This document shows, piece by piece, positions 1-11,387 of a stretch of DNA of 64,000 nt. The notes beneath the pieces are model-generated. The model saw only the letters and a program-made list of their open reading frames with translations, was not told where the DNA came from and searched no databases. The stretch lies in contig JAPTJF010000055.1 in NCBI GenBank assembly GCA_029339195.1, forward strand, positions 62,001 through 126,000, read 5' to 3'. The first letter of the stretch is position 1; the number at the start of each line of letters is the position of its first letter. Source of the DNA: Micractinium sp. NFX-FRZ (lineage: Eukaryota > Chlorophyta > Trebouxiophyceae > Chlorellales > Chlorellaceae). The position numbers and the translations under genes were made by a program.

Positions 1-76
1 AACCTGGGCCCTGCTTACTTGCCCTCCGGGCCCACTCATGCACACCGCCCCACCCTTGCCCCGCCCACTCCCGCAG

Positions 77-699
77 GTCCAGCCCTGGAACGAGACGCTG
101 TCTGGCGGCGAGAAGCAGCGGCTGGCCATGGCCCGCCTGCTCTTCCACCGCCCACGCTACGCAATCCTGGACGAGTGCACCTCCGCTGTGTCGGCGGACG
201 GAGAGACCAAGCTGTGAGCGCTGCGCCGTGCTGTGCCGTGCTGTGCCGTGCCGTGCTGTGCTTTTGCCGTGCTGTGCACACACGAGGGGCTGCGCTGTGG
301 ATGGTCAACCGGCAGGGACTGGCTTGTCACTGGCAACCGCATTGCAATCATCGGCACCTCTGGGGTCCTTCCCTGCCCCCCAAGCAGCTGCACCGAGTGC
401 GCACGCCCCCTGCTCCCCTCCCCTCCTCTCCTCCCCACACCAGGGAGTCACCCCTGGCACCTCCCCTTCTCACATGCACCCCTCCCTGCTCCCCCCTGCT
501 GCCATTGCTTCCCCTGCGCAGCTACACCGAGTGCGTGCGCGCCGGCATCACGCTGCTCTCCATCGGCCACCGCCCCGCCCTGCGCCGCTTCCACTCAGTG
601 GCGGTGCACTTTGAGGGCAGCGGACACTTCTCAATTGAGCAGCTGAGGGGCAGCGACGTGCAGGGGCTTCAGGAGGCGCCCGAACAGGCACACCACTAG
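77..699 (+). CDS. ABC transporter subfamily D (peroxisomal type), C-terminal exons
   Basis: This is the 3' end of a gene that begins outside the window. Exons are 77-213 and 522-699, joined in frame (T-K-L-Y-T-E-C) across a GT-AG intron. The 105 codons hold the end of a nucleotide-binding domain: ABC signature LSGGEKQR, Walker B plus catalytic Glu in [11 protein letters not shown], and the switch His in LLSIGHRP. The wording LDECTSAVS followed by a HRPxLxxFH stretch is typical of ABCD half-transporters such as human ALD protein and plant CTS/PXA1, which import very-long-chain acyl-CoA or fatty acids into peroxisomes by ATP hydrolysis. Bases 1-76 are the 3' part of the preceding intron. Whether the full gene is a half or a full transporter cannot be seen here. 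Confidence 0.85.
214..521 (+). other. ABC transporter intron with decoy copy of the next exon start
   Basis: The intron contains a short GTGCTGTGCC-type tandem run (about 226-275). Near 382-402 it has a near-copy of the acceptor and first codons of the following exon (agctgcaccgagtgcgc against the true agctacaccgagtgcgtgcg at 520). Confidence 0.6.
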
Positions 700-1277
700 A
701 TGCCCCCAGCAGCGCAGCTGGCAGATGCGTACTCAGCAGCTGCGTTGGTGCTGCGCGCACGCTACCACATGTTGCATGGTAGCGGCACGCGCCCTCTGGT
801 GTGCGGGCGCTGTGTGGCCGCGGCCATGGGCCAGATTCCCTGGGCCCGCTGACTGACAGAACACACAAATAACCAATCAACAGCCACTTAACGTATGACC
901 GACCTCTCTCCCTCCAGTTGCTTCGCTTTGCCTCTGACTTTCCCTACTTGCAAGTGTCCGCCGCCCCCTGCCTCTCAGCCACCGCCCTATCCACTTGGCC
1001 CCCCTCTCGCGCCTTCATGCCACTGGCACCCCTGGCAACACAATAACCCTTGCTCAAGCCACACAGCATCACATGTACACATACATTCGTTCTGACGGGG
1101 AGACACGGGGTGCAACAATGCAAGGAGACAGGCAAGAAGGCAGGCAGGCAAGCGCTGCAGACTCTGATCGGATGCGCAGCAAAGCAACACAGACAGAGGG
1201 CTGTGGAGCCAGAGAAGACAGAGAAGCGGCCAACGGGGGCTGCCAGGGCTGCTACATCAGAGTATTAACTCGCCGCC
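700..1277. other. Convergent 3' flanks
   Basis: This lies between the ABC transporter stop (+) and the PUX1-like stop (-). No convincing gene was found. Open frames here are short, overlap on both strands and match nothing recognised. It is taken as the two 3' UTRs and spacer; no TGTAA motif was seen on either strand. Confidence 0.5.
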
Positions 1278-3662
1278 TCACTTGCCACCCAGCTTCATCC
1301 ATTTCGGCACACCCTTCTGCACCTGAGCCGCGCCCGAGGCGCCGCCCTGCCGCGCCGCCGCCGCGCCGCCTGCGGGACCAACGCCGCCCGCCGCTGCCCC
1401 TGCCTGCTGTGCCTGCTGCGCTGACCTGCTGTGCATGACTTCCGACCTCCTGGGAGGCGCCTCCACAAGCGCCAGCACCTCGGGCCGGAGCAGCTGCTGC
1501 TGTGCCTGCTGGGCTTCGGCGCCCGCCCCGCTGGCGCCAGCTGGCGGCGCCACCTTGGCGGCATCCACTCCCACGTGCACCTTGGCCGCTGGGATCAGCT
1601 TGGCGGCATAGAGGCTGGGGGAGAGGTCTTTGAGCACCTGCCTGGGTGGAGTGGTGAAGAGGTAGGCGCCCGCCGCTGCACCTGGCGCCAGCGCGGCCTG
1701 AGCCAGCGCCAGCACAGCGCTGAGGGGTGACGTGGCAGGCAGTACGGTCTGCAGGCAGTGCTGGCCGTCGGGGAGGTACAGGCGGATGGGGACGTCGCCG
1801 AAGCTCGCTGCCCGCCGCTGCTCCTCTTTGGCGCGCATCTGGGGGACAGAGGGGAGACAGGGGACAGGGAATGAGAATTGAAGTGGAGTGGGGAGGGCAG
1901 GCAGGTGAGAACCAGAAGTAGACGGGAGGTGAGCAGTGAGGGTTGGGGTTGGGGAGCCTTGAAGGATGGGTGATGTGGAGCGCCAGGAACGGGGGAGCGG
2001 CACGCAGGCATGCGTGGCCCAGCATGCCTGCCGGCTCCTCGCATCAGGCACACCTGCACCATGTGACGCACAGACTTGCCCACAACCTGCCCTTGTCAAC
2101 AGCCTGTCCCACCCTCCTCCCCCCCTCCCCCTCCCACCATGCACTCACCGCCGCGGTCATGAGATGCCCTCCCTCCTGCTTGGCACGTGTCGCCGCCTGG
2201 CTGGCCATGACGCGCCGCAGGTCGGTCTGCGGCGGGGGGCAGGGCGGGGCAGCATGAAAAGGACAGCCGGTTTCAGTCCACGAACGCTAGCGGCCGCCTT
2301 GCTCTGGTCTCTGCTGCCCCACCTGCACCATCCATGCATGCCCAGCTGCAGCACCACCCAAACCCGACTGCATCAGCACGAACCGTATTGTTCGTGAAAA
2401 TGCACCGGGAATCCAACCGTCCAGCTACAGTATCAGTGACCATCACATATGCGATACCATCACAGTGCGGCATAAACGTCGTAGAAACATTACCTCGTTG
2501 AACTCGTAAAACGAGTCGTCCACCTCCTCCACTCCAGCCCCGCCCTCCGCCTCCTCCTCCGCCTGCCGCGTGAACACCCACACGCGCCGGCCAAACAGCG
2601 CCACCGAGGGGTGGGAGTCCACCGGTGCAGCTGCGGGAGCTCCGGCAGGCTGCACAGCTGCTGCTGCTGGTGCGGGTTGGCTGGGGGCGGCAGGCCCGGG
2701 TGCTGCGGGGGCAGCACTGCTGCTGGGTCTGGCATGCTGAGGAGCGGCGGCCTGCTGCTGTGCCTGCTGGGCGGGGGGCGCCACTGGCGCTGGGGACGGC
2801 GCTGCACCGGCCGGGGGCGCCTGCTGCTGCGTCGGCGGGGGCGCTGCAGGTGCCACCGGCGCTGCTGCAGCTGGGGCGGCAGGGGCGGCAGTCTTGGGTG
2901 CTTCCTGCACTCCCAGCACCTGCTCGCGCCCTGCAGCATCCCACAGGGGCAGGCAGGCCAGGGAGGCCGGTGTCGGCATGGTGCATCGACCATCGCCTAA
3001 GCATCTCTCCACACCGCCCCGCCATGCACGCTCTCGATACTTCTTCGGTACTGTTGTATGGCAATCCATACAACACCCCATGTCCATGCACGCTCTGCCC
3101 GCGCATGCAACCCAGAGTCAAGCATCACACAAACGGCGCTATGCACTGCTGCACTCCCTCATGCGCGCTAAATGGCGCATTGTACACCAGTCTGCCGGCC
3201 CATCCACCACCACCCCACCCCACCCCACCTGTCTTGAGCTCCACTTTCTCCCGCCCAATGTTGGCAAAGCGCACGGGTGTGGTCAGGTCTAGAGCCTTCC
3301 CTTTGAGCAGCAGCTGGCAGTGCTCAGGGCGCAGCCCAGCACCCAGCCCCAGCTGTCCCAGCACATCAGTTACAACTGCTGACAGTGGCATCATGGGGGT
3401 GGCTTTAACCGAGAAGCGGCGCCCTGCAGGGGGGCGACAGGCGGGGACGTTGGGTGGCCGCGGCTAGCGGCAGGGTGTCGGGGTGTGAGGCGGCGGGGCT
3501 GGGGTGAGCGGCCCGCCCAGGACCTGCCGGCGGCCGGCCGCAGGCCGACAGGAAATCCATATGCGGTATGCTGGGCAAAACAACGGTAGAGCCCATAGCA
3601 CGATCGGCCGCCGATCACGGGGCCCACGCACTGTGCGCCTCCACTGTCACTGTCGTCGCCAT
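1278..3662 (-). CDS. TUG/PUX1-like UBX-domain protein (Cdc48/p97 cofactor)
   Basis: Five exons (3662-3632, 3423-3229, 2930-2494, 2226-2149, 1838-1278) join in phase to 433 codons. Residues 1-75 form a TUG-type ubiquitin-like domain: the start MATTVTVEAHRRRFSVKATP is followed by a VLxxLGLG...LLLKGK...VRFANI pattern. A long Ala/Pro/Gln-rich linker follows, then a short SFYEFNE-TDLRRVMA segment. A UBX domain lies at about 260-340 (IRLYLPDGQ...AYLFTTPPRQVL). The end is Gln/Ala-rich and basic. In plants this architecture is PUX1, which binds the AAA ATPase CDC48 and promotes hexamer disassembly; in animals it is ASPSCR1/TUG. The ATG at 3662 was chosen because its ten codons complete the UBL beta strand when spliced. 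The gene is divergent from the first MYND gene. Confidence 0.85.
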
Positions 3663-4242
3663 GCTGAGTGCCCGATGTAGGGGCGACGAAAGAAGGTGGA
3701 GACAGTGCTGGCGCCGGACATGGCACGCTTGTGCCGTGCTGGCGGCGGCCGGCGGCGGGCACCACCGCCACAAGGGCAGATGTCTAAACTGTGGCCCAAG
3801 CTGCCTGTAGCCAGACCATAATTTTTCATTCCTCACGCCACATAGTTCAATCATTAAGTTGCAACCAATGCTGGTGATCTTGTGTGGGAGTGTGCTGCCC
3901 GCGGCAAGCACCCCGTAGCAGGTGTCAGAGTTGCCATGGCCAGCTAGCAGCCTCCAAGGTGCAAGAGTTGCCTGCCACACGAGCTCCTGATCCAGCCCTT
4001 CAGTCTCTCTGATTGGCCAGTCCATAAAAGGCACGGCACCGCAGCCGGTCACCCCAAGGCGGCCTGCCTGCCTCTGCTCACCCCAGGCAGGTGCAAGACA
4101 ATGAGGGATGCACATCCAGCAGCAGCCAGGCCAGCAGGTGCTCTCGACGCCTTGGGAACCCCACTGCGCCTTCCCTACACCCTCCTTTCGCAGGCACCCT
4201 CTCGCTCCCAGCACACCCCCTTGCCCCCTCGGCTCGCCAGCC
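3663..4242. promoter_or_regulatory. Divergent intergenic promoter region
   Basis: This 580-bp gap separates the PUX1-like start (-) from the first MYND start (+). A TATA-like cataaaag lies at 4023-4030, about 213 nt before the MYND ATG, and a CCAAT-type attggcca lies at about 4012-4019. Only the last 120 bp or so (from about 4120) resemble the 5' flanks of the other MYND copies. They include a conserved cgcag|gca that could be a 5' UTR acceptor. Confidence 0.45.
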
Positions 4243-5605
4243 ATGGACCGGCTCCACGGGTCGGAGTTCCTGCTGCGCCGCCTGCAGCGGGCGGCCGCCA
4301 TCCCCGCCGCCGAGCGCTCGCCCGACGTCGCCGCATTCGTGGAGTCGGTGCAGCTGCTGCGCGAGGCGTGCGACCTGCTGCCGCTGAAGAGAGATGGCAG
4401 TCTGGCGCTGCAGCTGCGCAGCGCCGAGGCCCGCAAGCAAGCGACCCTGGCGCTGCTCAAGGCGGCACGGGCCGACTACATTTCCCCGCAGATCCCAATC
4501 AGCGACAGGAGGCTCCCCTTGCACGCCTGGTGCAAAGCCTTGGGCAAGGTCGAGCATGATGACCTCTGGGCTGTGCTTCTCCGCTACTCAACCATGATGC
4601 AAGCCGGCATTGCAAGTATTGAGCTGGCATGCAGCACAGCTGCTGCCATGCTGGACCAGCTGGCAGACCCGGCTACGAAGCACGCCATCAGCGGTCAGCT
4701 TGCTCAGCTGGCAGCCGCCTACCCGGGGCAGCCGCTGCTCAGCTTCAACCAGCTGCACTACGCCTGCTGCTGCGCCGTAGTGCGAGTCGTGCGGCACTTG
4801 CACCAGGCAGAGGGTGCTGAGCATAGCGCTGCATCTGCCCAGCGCCGGGCGGCCGCCCTTATGGCCAGCGCGGCCGCTTCTATTCAGACTTTGGAGCCTG
4901 GAAACCCCAAGAGCTACGAGATGGCTGGTTTAGCAGGATGGGTAGTTGCAGCTGGGGCAGGCGGTGCAGCTGCAGCTGCGCAGTGCGCGCTGAAATCGGC
5001 CACGCTTTACCTCCAAGGCGCGCAGCTGGCCAGGCAGCAGGGCAACGTGTTTTTCACAGCCTACTGTGCTGCAGGTGCCGTGATGCACGCCAATCTTATT
5101 GCACACTCCCACCACGCCAGCTGGCAGGCGGCAGTTGCTGCGTTCGAGGGCGCAGAGGCGGCTGTGCGCACCTGCCAGCGCTTGCTTCCAGCACTCTGGG
5201 CTGACAGCTTGCAGTCGTCTGTGCAGCTAGCGCAGCAAGCCGTGCAGCTTGTTCAGTGCCCGCTGCACAGTGCAGTCGAGGTCATGGCAGCAGCGAGAGG
5301 CATTGCGGAATCATCTGCAGCTGTCATCAACCGGATTGCCATGTGCGACGGCTGTGGGCAGCGGGCGGTGGGCCTGCGCCGCTGCGCCCGCTGCAAGACG
5401 GCGCAGTACTGCAGGTGAGCGGGGGTGGCGTGGGGGTGGTTGTTGTGCTGCTTGCTGCACGTGCACCATGCACAACTGCAACACTGTCATGCGTGCAGGG
5501 TGCCTGCACTTCACCCTCCTGCCACACACTGGCTTCCCTGCCTGCAGCACGGAGTGCCAGCACAAGCACTGGCGCACGCACAAGCGGGAGTGCCGCCAGG
5601 CCTGA
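4243..5605 (+). CDS. MYND zinc-finger protein, array copy A
   Basis: Exons 4243-5414 and 5548-5605 give 409 codons. The second exon supplies the end of the finger. The C-terminal 45 residues are a complete MYND finger (C-x2-C-x9-C-x2-C-x5-C-x3-C-x7-H-x3-C) starting CDGCGQRAVGLRRC. MYND fingers bind zinc and usually mediate protein-protein contact. The rest is predicted helical and unlike any family I can name. It has a near-invariant block at about 6-50 (SEFLLRRLQRAAAIPAAER...), a middle block ISGQLAQLAAAYPGQPLLSF followed by YACCC, and QGAQLARQQGN with SWQAAVAAFEGAEAAVR later. No SET domain, ankyrin repeats or signal peptide are seen. The ATG at 4243 is favoured because it matches the start in all other copies; an in-frame upstream ATG at 4108 is not conserved. 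Function unknown. Confidence 0.85.
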
Positions 5606-6320
5606 GCTACAACAGCCGCGGGCAGCGTGCTGCGACAGCCATCGTGCGCGCAAGCAGCGGCGGCCTTGCTTCCCACCTGCACCCACCCCACCCTGCCTCT
5701 TCAAGACTTGGCCCCAACAGGGGGCTCTGTGCAACCCACAGGCCTAGGACTGCTGCGCCGCTGCACCCTGCCGCTTGACCAGCGGTGGTGGGCTGACCCA
5801 GACACAACACCCTTGTGCTGTTCCGACCTGTTACATGCCTTTGGCCCTGTCTAGCGCTCATGTCAGGGGCGTGTTCCATTCCGCCTGCCGCCCAATAACA
5901 GTGTACTAACCCACGATGTGTGTATGGCCCAGTGTACCCTGTGTTCCACCACCCCTTATGTTGGCGTCATGGCGTTTTGTTTGCAACAGCGAGGTGGACG
6001 TTTTGGAATGTGAGCATGCCAACAATGACCCGCCTGCCAGGAATGTGACGCCAGGCACCTCTGCTCGCCGAGGGGGAGCATGGGGGTACCACAAATGACC
6101 GAACACGCGGGGAGGAGCAATGCAAGAACAGGAGTTAAAGTGAGGCTTTGGGGGAGCCGAGTCGGCGCCGGCACCCCTGGCCAGGCGCACGGTTTGGTGG
6201 CGCCTGCAAGGCCCCGCATCTCCTCTGCACTGTGCAGCTGCACAGCAAGCGCAGCTGCAAATGGAAGCGTGTGTGTGCAGTTGTGCCTATCAGCACAGTA
6301 CTCAGAAGCGTGCTGCACGC
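5606..6320. repeat. 3' flank of MYND copy A with antisense flanking repeat R
   Basis: No gene seen. About 5905-6122, read on the - strand, matches a repeat found beside the other MYND copies. Shared landmarks are attgctcctcccc, a gttccccctcgg-like run and gcgtc. It is the most decayed copy in the left array. Confidence 0.5.
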
Positions 6321-7041
6321 CAACACCTGCCCTGTGCCACCGCTAGCTCTCTGGCTGGGTGCCCGCTCACCTCCCTCGGCGCCGCCGCCCGCCAGCGCCG
6401 GTTGGGAGAGGCGGTACCCAGGAGCTGCGCCACCTGTTGCAGGCTCAAAGCCTCCTGGTCGAACGGTTTCAGGCGGGCTAGCACCAGGGAAAGCAGGCCG
6501 TGGCCAAGCTGCCCTAGCTGGAGGAGCCTGCTCTGCCGACCGCTGTGGTGTCCGCCGGCAGGCGCCGCTGCCTCAGCCCTTGGCTTCTATGGCCATGCCT
6601 GCTCTGTCCCCGCCTACAGGCCACATGTGGTTGCCGCGAGTCTGCAAGAGCCAACGAGCACGGTTTAGAGCGCCAGCATTGCGTGCCGAGGAAGAAAGTC
6701 GGACGGTGGCAGGCTGTTCCTTGTCCTCTGTGGCTCCTTTGCTCTCAGGTTGTGCATTCGCCCTGACACCGCGTGCTCACTGCATTTGTTGGGCGCCTCC
6801 CCTGTCGCTGAGACACGAAGCAGCCGCATTACTAACCAAGGTACGCAGACGTGCCTCGGCTGCCTCCCGGAAAGCGCAAACCAAAGAGAGGTCCAGAGCA
6901 GCAGCCAGGCAGACCAGCAGCCGCTGCTTCGAGGCCACCGGCCTTGGACCCCCACTGCGCCTAAAGGGAAAGTTCCCTACACCCTCTATTCGCAGGCGCC
7001 CTCTCGCTCCCAGCACTCCCCTTGCCCTCGCCTCGGCAGCC
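6321..7041 (+). promoter_or_regulatory. Duplicated 5' flank of MYND copy B
   Basis: This segment recurs before copies C, D, E and F. Landmarks in order are ctggctgggtgcccgctc, ggcgccgccgcccgccagcgccgg, a gccatgcctgctctg run, a gcctcggctgcctccc run, and ccctacaccctctattcgcaggcgccctctcgctcc just before the ATG. An open frame continuous with the MYND frame crosses it, but the openness is not shared by all copies, so it is treated as promoter and 5' UTR, possibly with a 5' UTR intron ending at cgcag. Confidence 0.55.
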
Positions 7042-8452
7042 ATGGCTGAGCAGCTCCACGGGTCGGAGTTCCTGCTGCGCCGCCTGCAGCGAGCGGCAGC
7101 CATCCCCGCCGCCGAGCGCTCGCCCGACGTCGCCGCATTTGTGGAGTCGGTGCAGCTGCTGCGCGAGGCGTGCGACCTGCTGCCGCTGACAAGCGATGGC
7201 AGTCTGGCATTGCAGCTTGGCAGCGCCGAGGCTCGCCTGCAGGCGGCGCTGGCGCTCCTCAAGGCGGCACGGGCGGACTACATCTGCCCATCTTTCCCTG
7301 TCAGCGATAGGAATGCCGGCAGACATTTGCACGCCTGGTGCAAGGCCGTTGCTAGCAAGGAAGAGTGCACCGAGCTCGACGGCCTGATGCTCCGCTACAC
7401 AATCCTACAGCACGGCGATATTTTGAATGTTGAAGCAGTGTGCAGCACAGGTGCTGACATGCTCGATCAGCTGGCAGCCCCGGCTGTGCAGCAGGCCATC
7501 AGCGGGCAGCTTGCTCAGCTGGCAGCCGCCTACCCGGGGCAGCCGCTGCTCAGCTTCAACCAGCTGCGCTACGCCTGCTGCTGCACCATCGTGCGAGTCG
7601 TGGACCAGGTATGCAGCCCACGTTCCATTGACTTTCAGCACCAGCCAGACGGCACTCAGCATAGTGCTGCATCTGCCCAGCGCCGGGCGGCTGCCTCGCT
7701 AGCAGCGCGCGCGGCCGCTGTCATTCTCAGTTTGGAGCCTCAAAACCCCCAGAGTTTTGTCAGGGCAGCCTCAGCAGAAATGGTAGCGGCAGCTGGGGGG
7801 GGATCTGCAGCGGCACAGCACATGCTGAGATCAGCCGAGCTCAACCTCCAAGGCGCACAGCTGGCTAGGCAGCAGGGCAACATGTTCTTCACAGCCTGCT
7901 GCGCTGCGGGAGCCGTGGTGCATGCTGCCACGAATGCACGAACCCACCTTGACAGCTGGCAGGCGGCGGTCACAGCATTTGAGGGCGCGGAGGCAACAGT
8001 TCGAACCTGCAAGCGTCTGCTCCCAGCCCCCTGGGCTGACCGTGTGGAGGCAACAGTGCAGCTGGCACAGCAATCAATCCAGTTCATTGAGAGGCAGCTG
8101 CCCCACCAGCACATCACCGACAGCGACCTGGCAGCAGCGAGAGGCATCCATGAATCAGCCACAGCTGCCATCAACCGCCTTGCTCTCTGCGATGGCTGCG
8201 GGCAGCAGGCTGTGGGCCTGCGCCGCTGCGCCCGCTGCAAGACGGCGCAGTACTGCAGGTGATGAGCGGGGGTGGCGTGGTGGTGGGTGCTGTGCTGCAT
8301 GCTGTACGCGCCCCGTGCACATTTGCAATGCCGTCACGGTGCTGGCTTGACCACACACTAACTTCCTGCCCCACGCCAACTGCCCTGACTGCAGCGTCGA
8401 GTGCCAGCGGAAGCACTGGCGCGTGCACAAGCGGGAGTGCCGCCAGGCCTGA
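7042..8452 (+). CDS. MYND zinc-finger protein, array copy B
   Basis: Exons 7042-8258 and 8395-8452 give 424 codons starting MAEQLHGSEFLLRRLQRAA. The protein keeps the family plan: N-terminal block, AISGQLAQLAAAYPGQPLLSF, QGAQLARQQGNMFFTA, SWQAAVTAFEGAEATVRTC, and a full MYND finger (CDGCGQQAVGLRRCARC... SVECQRKHWRVHKREC). All eight zinc ligands are present. The donor is GTGATG rather than the GTGAGC/GTGAGG of the other copies because of a 2-bp insertion, so splicing may be weaker. The intron ends in a normal CAG. The middle (about 190-215) is longer than in copy A and differs strongly between copies. Function unknown. Confidence 0.85.
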
Positions 8453-8524
8453 GTCACAACAGCGTCCAAGTCACAACAGCGTCCAACGCACAGCAGCAGC
8501 CAGTCCCCGCGCATGAAATGTCGG

Positions 8525-8529
<5 letters not shown>

Positions 8530-8566
<37 letters not shown>
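8530..8566 (+). repeat. Poly(C) tract, 37 bp
   Basis: An uninterrupted run of 37 C follows the stop of MYND copy B by 78 bp. It could form unusual structure and is prone to assembly and sequencing length errors. Confidence 0.95.
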
Positions 8567-8584
8567 ACCCCCACCCCGCCCGCA

Positions 8585-9150
8585 GCTCTTTGAGATTGCC
8601 CCTCAAAACATGGGGCTCTCTAAGCCTGGGCCCCTGCCCCCTTGGCGTTGCTCCCCAGCGGCTCTCCCAAACCGACCCCCAAGCAGTCCTCCCCTGTTCC
8701 TCCCACCAGGCCACCACCCACAGCATGTGGGCACCTGTCTTCTACATCCTGTCTGCCCTGCTGCATCCATTGCCCCTCCCCTCAAGCTCGATGAGCGTGA
8801 CCTGCCAGCTTGCCGCTCTGCCTGTGCCCCACACCGTGTGCACAGCCAAACACGGAAACAGGGTCTGCCTGCCCTGCTCTCCCGGCTGTCCGTTACAGCA
8901 AGGTGGAGAGCTGAAACATGTGAATGTGCCCAAAATGCTACGCCTGAGGTAGGAGAGCCGACGCACACACAGTGGCTGAGCTGAGGAGCAGGAAGGGGAC
9001 GCCAGGTGGCACCGTGCGCGGAGGGGGAACAATGGTAGAGACGGACACACATACGACACGAGGAGGAATTGGGAGGAGCAATGTCACACACCGAATCGAA
9101 GTGAGCCCGTGGGGGAGCAGCCATCAGCGCCGGTGGCTCCAGGCGGCAGG
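8585..9150 (-). repeat. Antisense flanking repeat R, copy downstream of MYND B
   Basis: Read on the - strand this has the order: gttccccctccgcgcac, gccacctggcgtcccc, ttcctgctcctcagc, gtgcgtcggctctcctacc, gcattttgggcacattcac, cttgctgtaac, ggctgtgcacacggtgtgg, gagcttgaggggagggg, gtgcccacatgctgtgggtgg. The same order recurs near 11.6-12.1 kb (-), 56.6-56.9 kb (+) and 63.7-64.0 kb (+). Frames through it are broken differently in each copy, so it is not coding. Confidence 0.7.
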
Positions 9151-9299
9151 GGAAGTGCGGCACCTGCCAAGCCCCGCATGCCTCTGCACTCGCAGCGATG
9201 CACAGAACATTGCAGCTGCAGTGCGCAGCGGGTGTATAGAGTTGTGTCTGCATACAGACACGTTTGATCATTTCTTCATGCCAGATGCCGGTCTCGTGT

Positions 9300-10010
9300 G
9301 CCTCTTCTGGCCAGTGCCCCCGGAAGCTCCCTGGCTGGGCGCCCGCTCGCCTTCCTCGGCGCCGCCGCCCGTCAGCGTCTGTTGTGACGGGCGCTACCCG
9401 CTACTCTGCACGACCCACGCCGCCTAGCACAGGTTCAAGGCCTCGTGGCCCTGCAGGATCAGGCGGCTAGCAGCACGGACAGCATATCGGGGCAGGAATT
9501 CCCAGGCAGAGGCGCCCATCGCTGTCTGCAAGCTGCAAGCGTCTGCTGCTGCCGGTCAGCTTGGGCTCTCCAGCCTCCATGGCCATGCCAGCTCTGCCAC
9601 CGCTTCACAAGTTGCTTATAACTGCTGCCCGTGCATCTCTTGCATAACACCCTGCGCCTTGGCTCGAGCGCCAGCATGGCGGGCGACCAAGAAAGAAGAA
9701 CAGGTGTCCTGCGGCGTCCTCACCTCTCGGGCTCCTCGGTTTTTTTCTGCTGTCCACCCCGTGCGTACTGCATTCTTTGGCCCCCCGTGAAGGCTGCAAG
9801 GCCAGACAGCCCCGGCAGGCTCACAAAGGTAGGCCTGCTTGCCTCGGCTTCCTCCTGGCCAGTGCAAGACAATTGGAGTGCAGAGCAGCAGCCAACACGA
9901 CGAGCAGACGGGGCTCTCGAAAGCCTTGGACCCCACAGTGCCTCCCTACACCCTCTTCTCGCAGGCACTCTTTCGATCTTAGCACACCCCTTGCCCTCAG
10001 CCCGCCAGCC
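9300..10010 (+). promoter_or_regulatory. Duplicated 5' flank of MYND copy C
   Basis: This carries the same landmarks as the flank of copy B: ctggctgggcgcccgctc, ggcgccgccgcccgtcagcg, ccatggccatgccagctctg, gcctcggcttcctcctgg and ccctacaccctcttctcgcag. It also contains a stretch (about 9470-9545) shared with the flanks of E and F (cagcatatcggggcaggaa, cagaggcgccca). No separate gene is supported. Confidence 0.55.
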
Positions 10011-11387
10011 ATGGCAGAGCAGCCGCATGGCGCAGAGTTCCTGCTGCGCCGCCTGCAGCGGGCGGCCGCCATCCCCGCCGCCGAGCGGCCGCCCGACGTC
10101 GCCGCATTTGTGGAGTCTGTGCAGCTGCTGCGCGAGGCATGCGACCTGCTGCCGCTGACAAGCGATGGCAGGCCCGCACTGGGGCTTGGCAGCGCAGAGG
10201 CACGCCAGCAGGCGACCCTGGCTCTGCTTAAGGCAGCGCGGGCAGACTACATCTGCCCATCCACCCCTGTCAGCGACAGGGAGGCCAGCAGGCATTTGCT
10301 AGCCTGGTGCAACGACCTGGCCAGGGTCAGTTGCAACGAGCTCACCACTCTGCTGCTCCACTGCACCTTGCTACAGCGCGACGAGGGCGTGAGTATCGAA
10401 CTGGAATGCAGCTCAGCTGCTGCCATGTTGGACGTGATAGCAGACCCGGCTCAACAGCAGGCCATCAGCGGGCAGCTTGCCCAGCTGGCCGCCGCCTTCC
10501 CGGGGCAGCCGCTGCTCAGCTTCGGGCAGTTGCGCTACGCCTGCTGCTGCGCCAGTATGCAAGTCGTGCGGCAATTACGCGCCACAGATCTCACTGGTTC
10601 AACGCACCAGCCAGAGGTTGATGATCACAGAGCTGCCTCGCGCCGGACAGCTGCCTCAATCGTGGCTCGCGCGGCCGCCACCATTCTCAGTCTGGAGCCC
10701 CGAAACCCCAAGAGCTACGACATCGCGGCCGTAGCGGAGACGGCAGTTGCAGCTGAGATGGGGCGTCCAGCTGCACAGCACCTGCTGAGGGCAGCCGAGC
10801 TCCTCATCCAAGGTGCACAGCTGGCCCGGCAGCAGGGCAGCATATATTTCACTGCCCGCTGCGCTGCTGGTGCCGTGGTGCATGCTGCTGCGATTGCCCA
10901 CCGTGCCACCTGGCAGGCGGCGATGGCAGCGTTTGACGGTGCAGAGGCAGCTGTGCGCACTTGCAAGCGCTTGCTTCCAAGCCCTTGGGTTGACAGCCTG
11001 GAGGCAAATGCGCAGCTAGCACAGCAGGCAGTCCAAGTTGTTCAGGGGCAGCCGCAAAGCCAGCACACTGCCAGCACTGCCGCTGTTTTTTCGGCCATGG
11101 CTGGCATGCAGCGCCTCAGCATGTGCGACGGCTGCGGGCAGCAGGCTGTGGGCCTGCGCCGCTGCGCCCGCTGCAAGACGGCGCAGTACTGCAGGTGAGG
11201 CGGGGGTGGCATGGTGGCGGGTGCTGTGCTGCATGCGATGCGCACACCATGCACAACTGCCATGCTGTCACGTGCGCTGGCCTGCTAACACTCCACTATC
11301 CTGCCCCACATTGGCTGCCCTGCCTGCAGCACGGAGTGCCAGCACAAGCACTGGAGCGTGCACAGGCGGGAGTGCCGCCAGGCTTGA
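10011..11387 (+). CDS. MYND zinc-finger protein, array copy C
   Basis: Exons 10011-11194 and 11330-11387 give 413 codons starting MAEQPHGAEFLLRRLQRAA. The finger is complete (CDGCGQQAVGLRRCARCKTAQYC, then STECQHKHWSVHRREC). It is closest to copy D in the variable middle (shared VVRQLR/IVRQLR stretch, AELLIQGAQLARQQG and a PAAQHLL/PDQQQML stretch). The segment SDREASRHLLAWC is family-specific but varies elsewhere. Neighbours and flanks show it arose by tandem duplication of a roughly 2.9-kb unit. Function unknown. Confidence 0.85.

Noticed and set aside
1252..2025. Overlapping minus-strand frame beside the UBX exon
   Set aside because: Shadow of the UBX-coding frame with no recognisable motif.
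6148..7041. Long in-frame extension upstream of MYND B (704-residue open frame)
   Set aside because: The open frame is not kept in the matching flank of copy D and its peptide is not conserved in the other flanks. It is GC-rich promoter and 5' UTR sequence.
8603..9271. 222-residue minus-strand open frame within repeat R
   Set aside because: Reading frames differ between the copies of the repeat; nucleotide but not protein similarity is kept.
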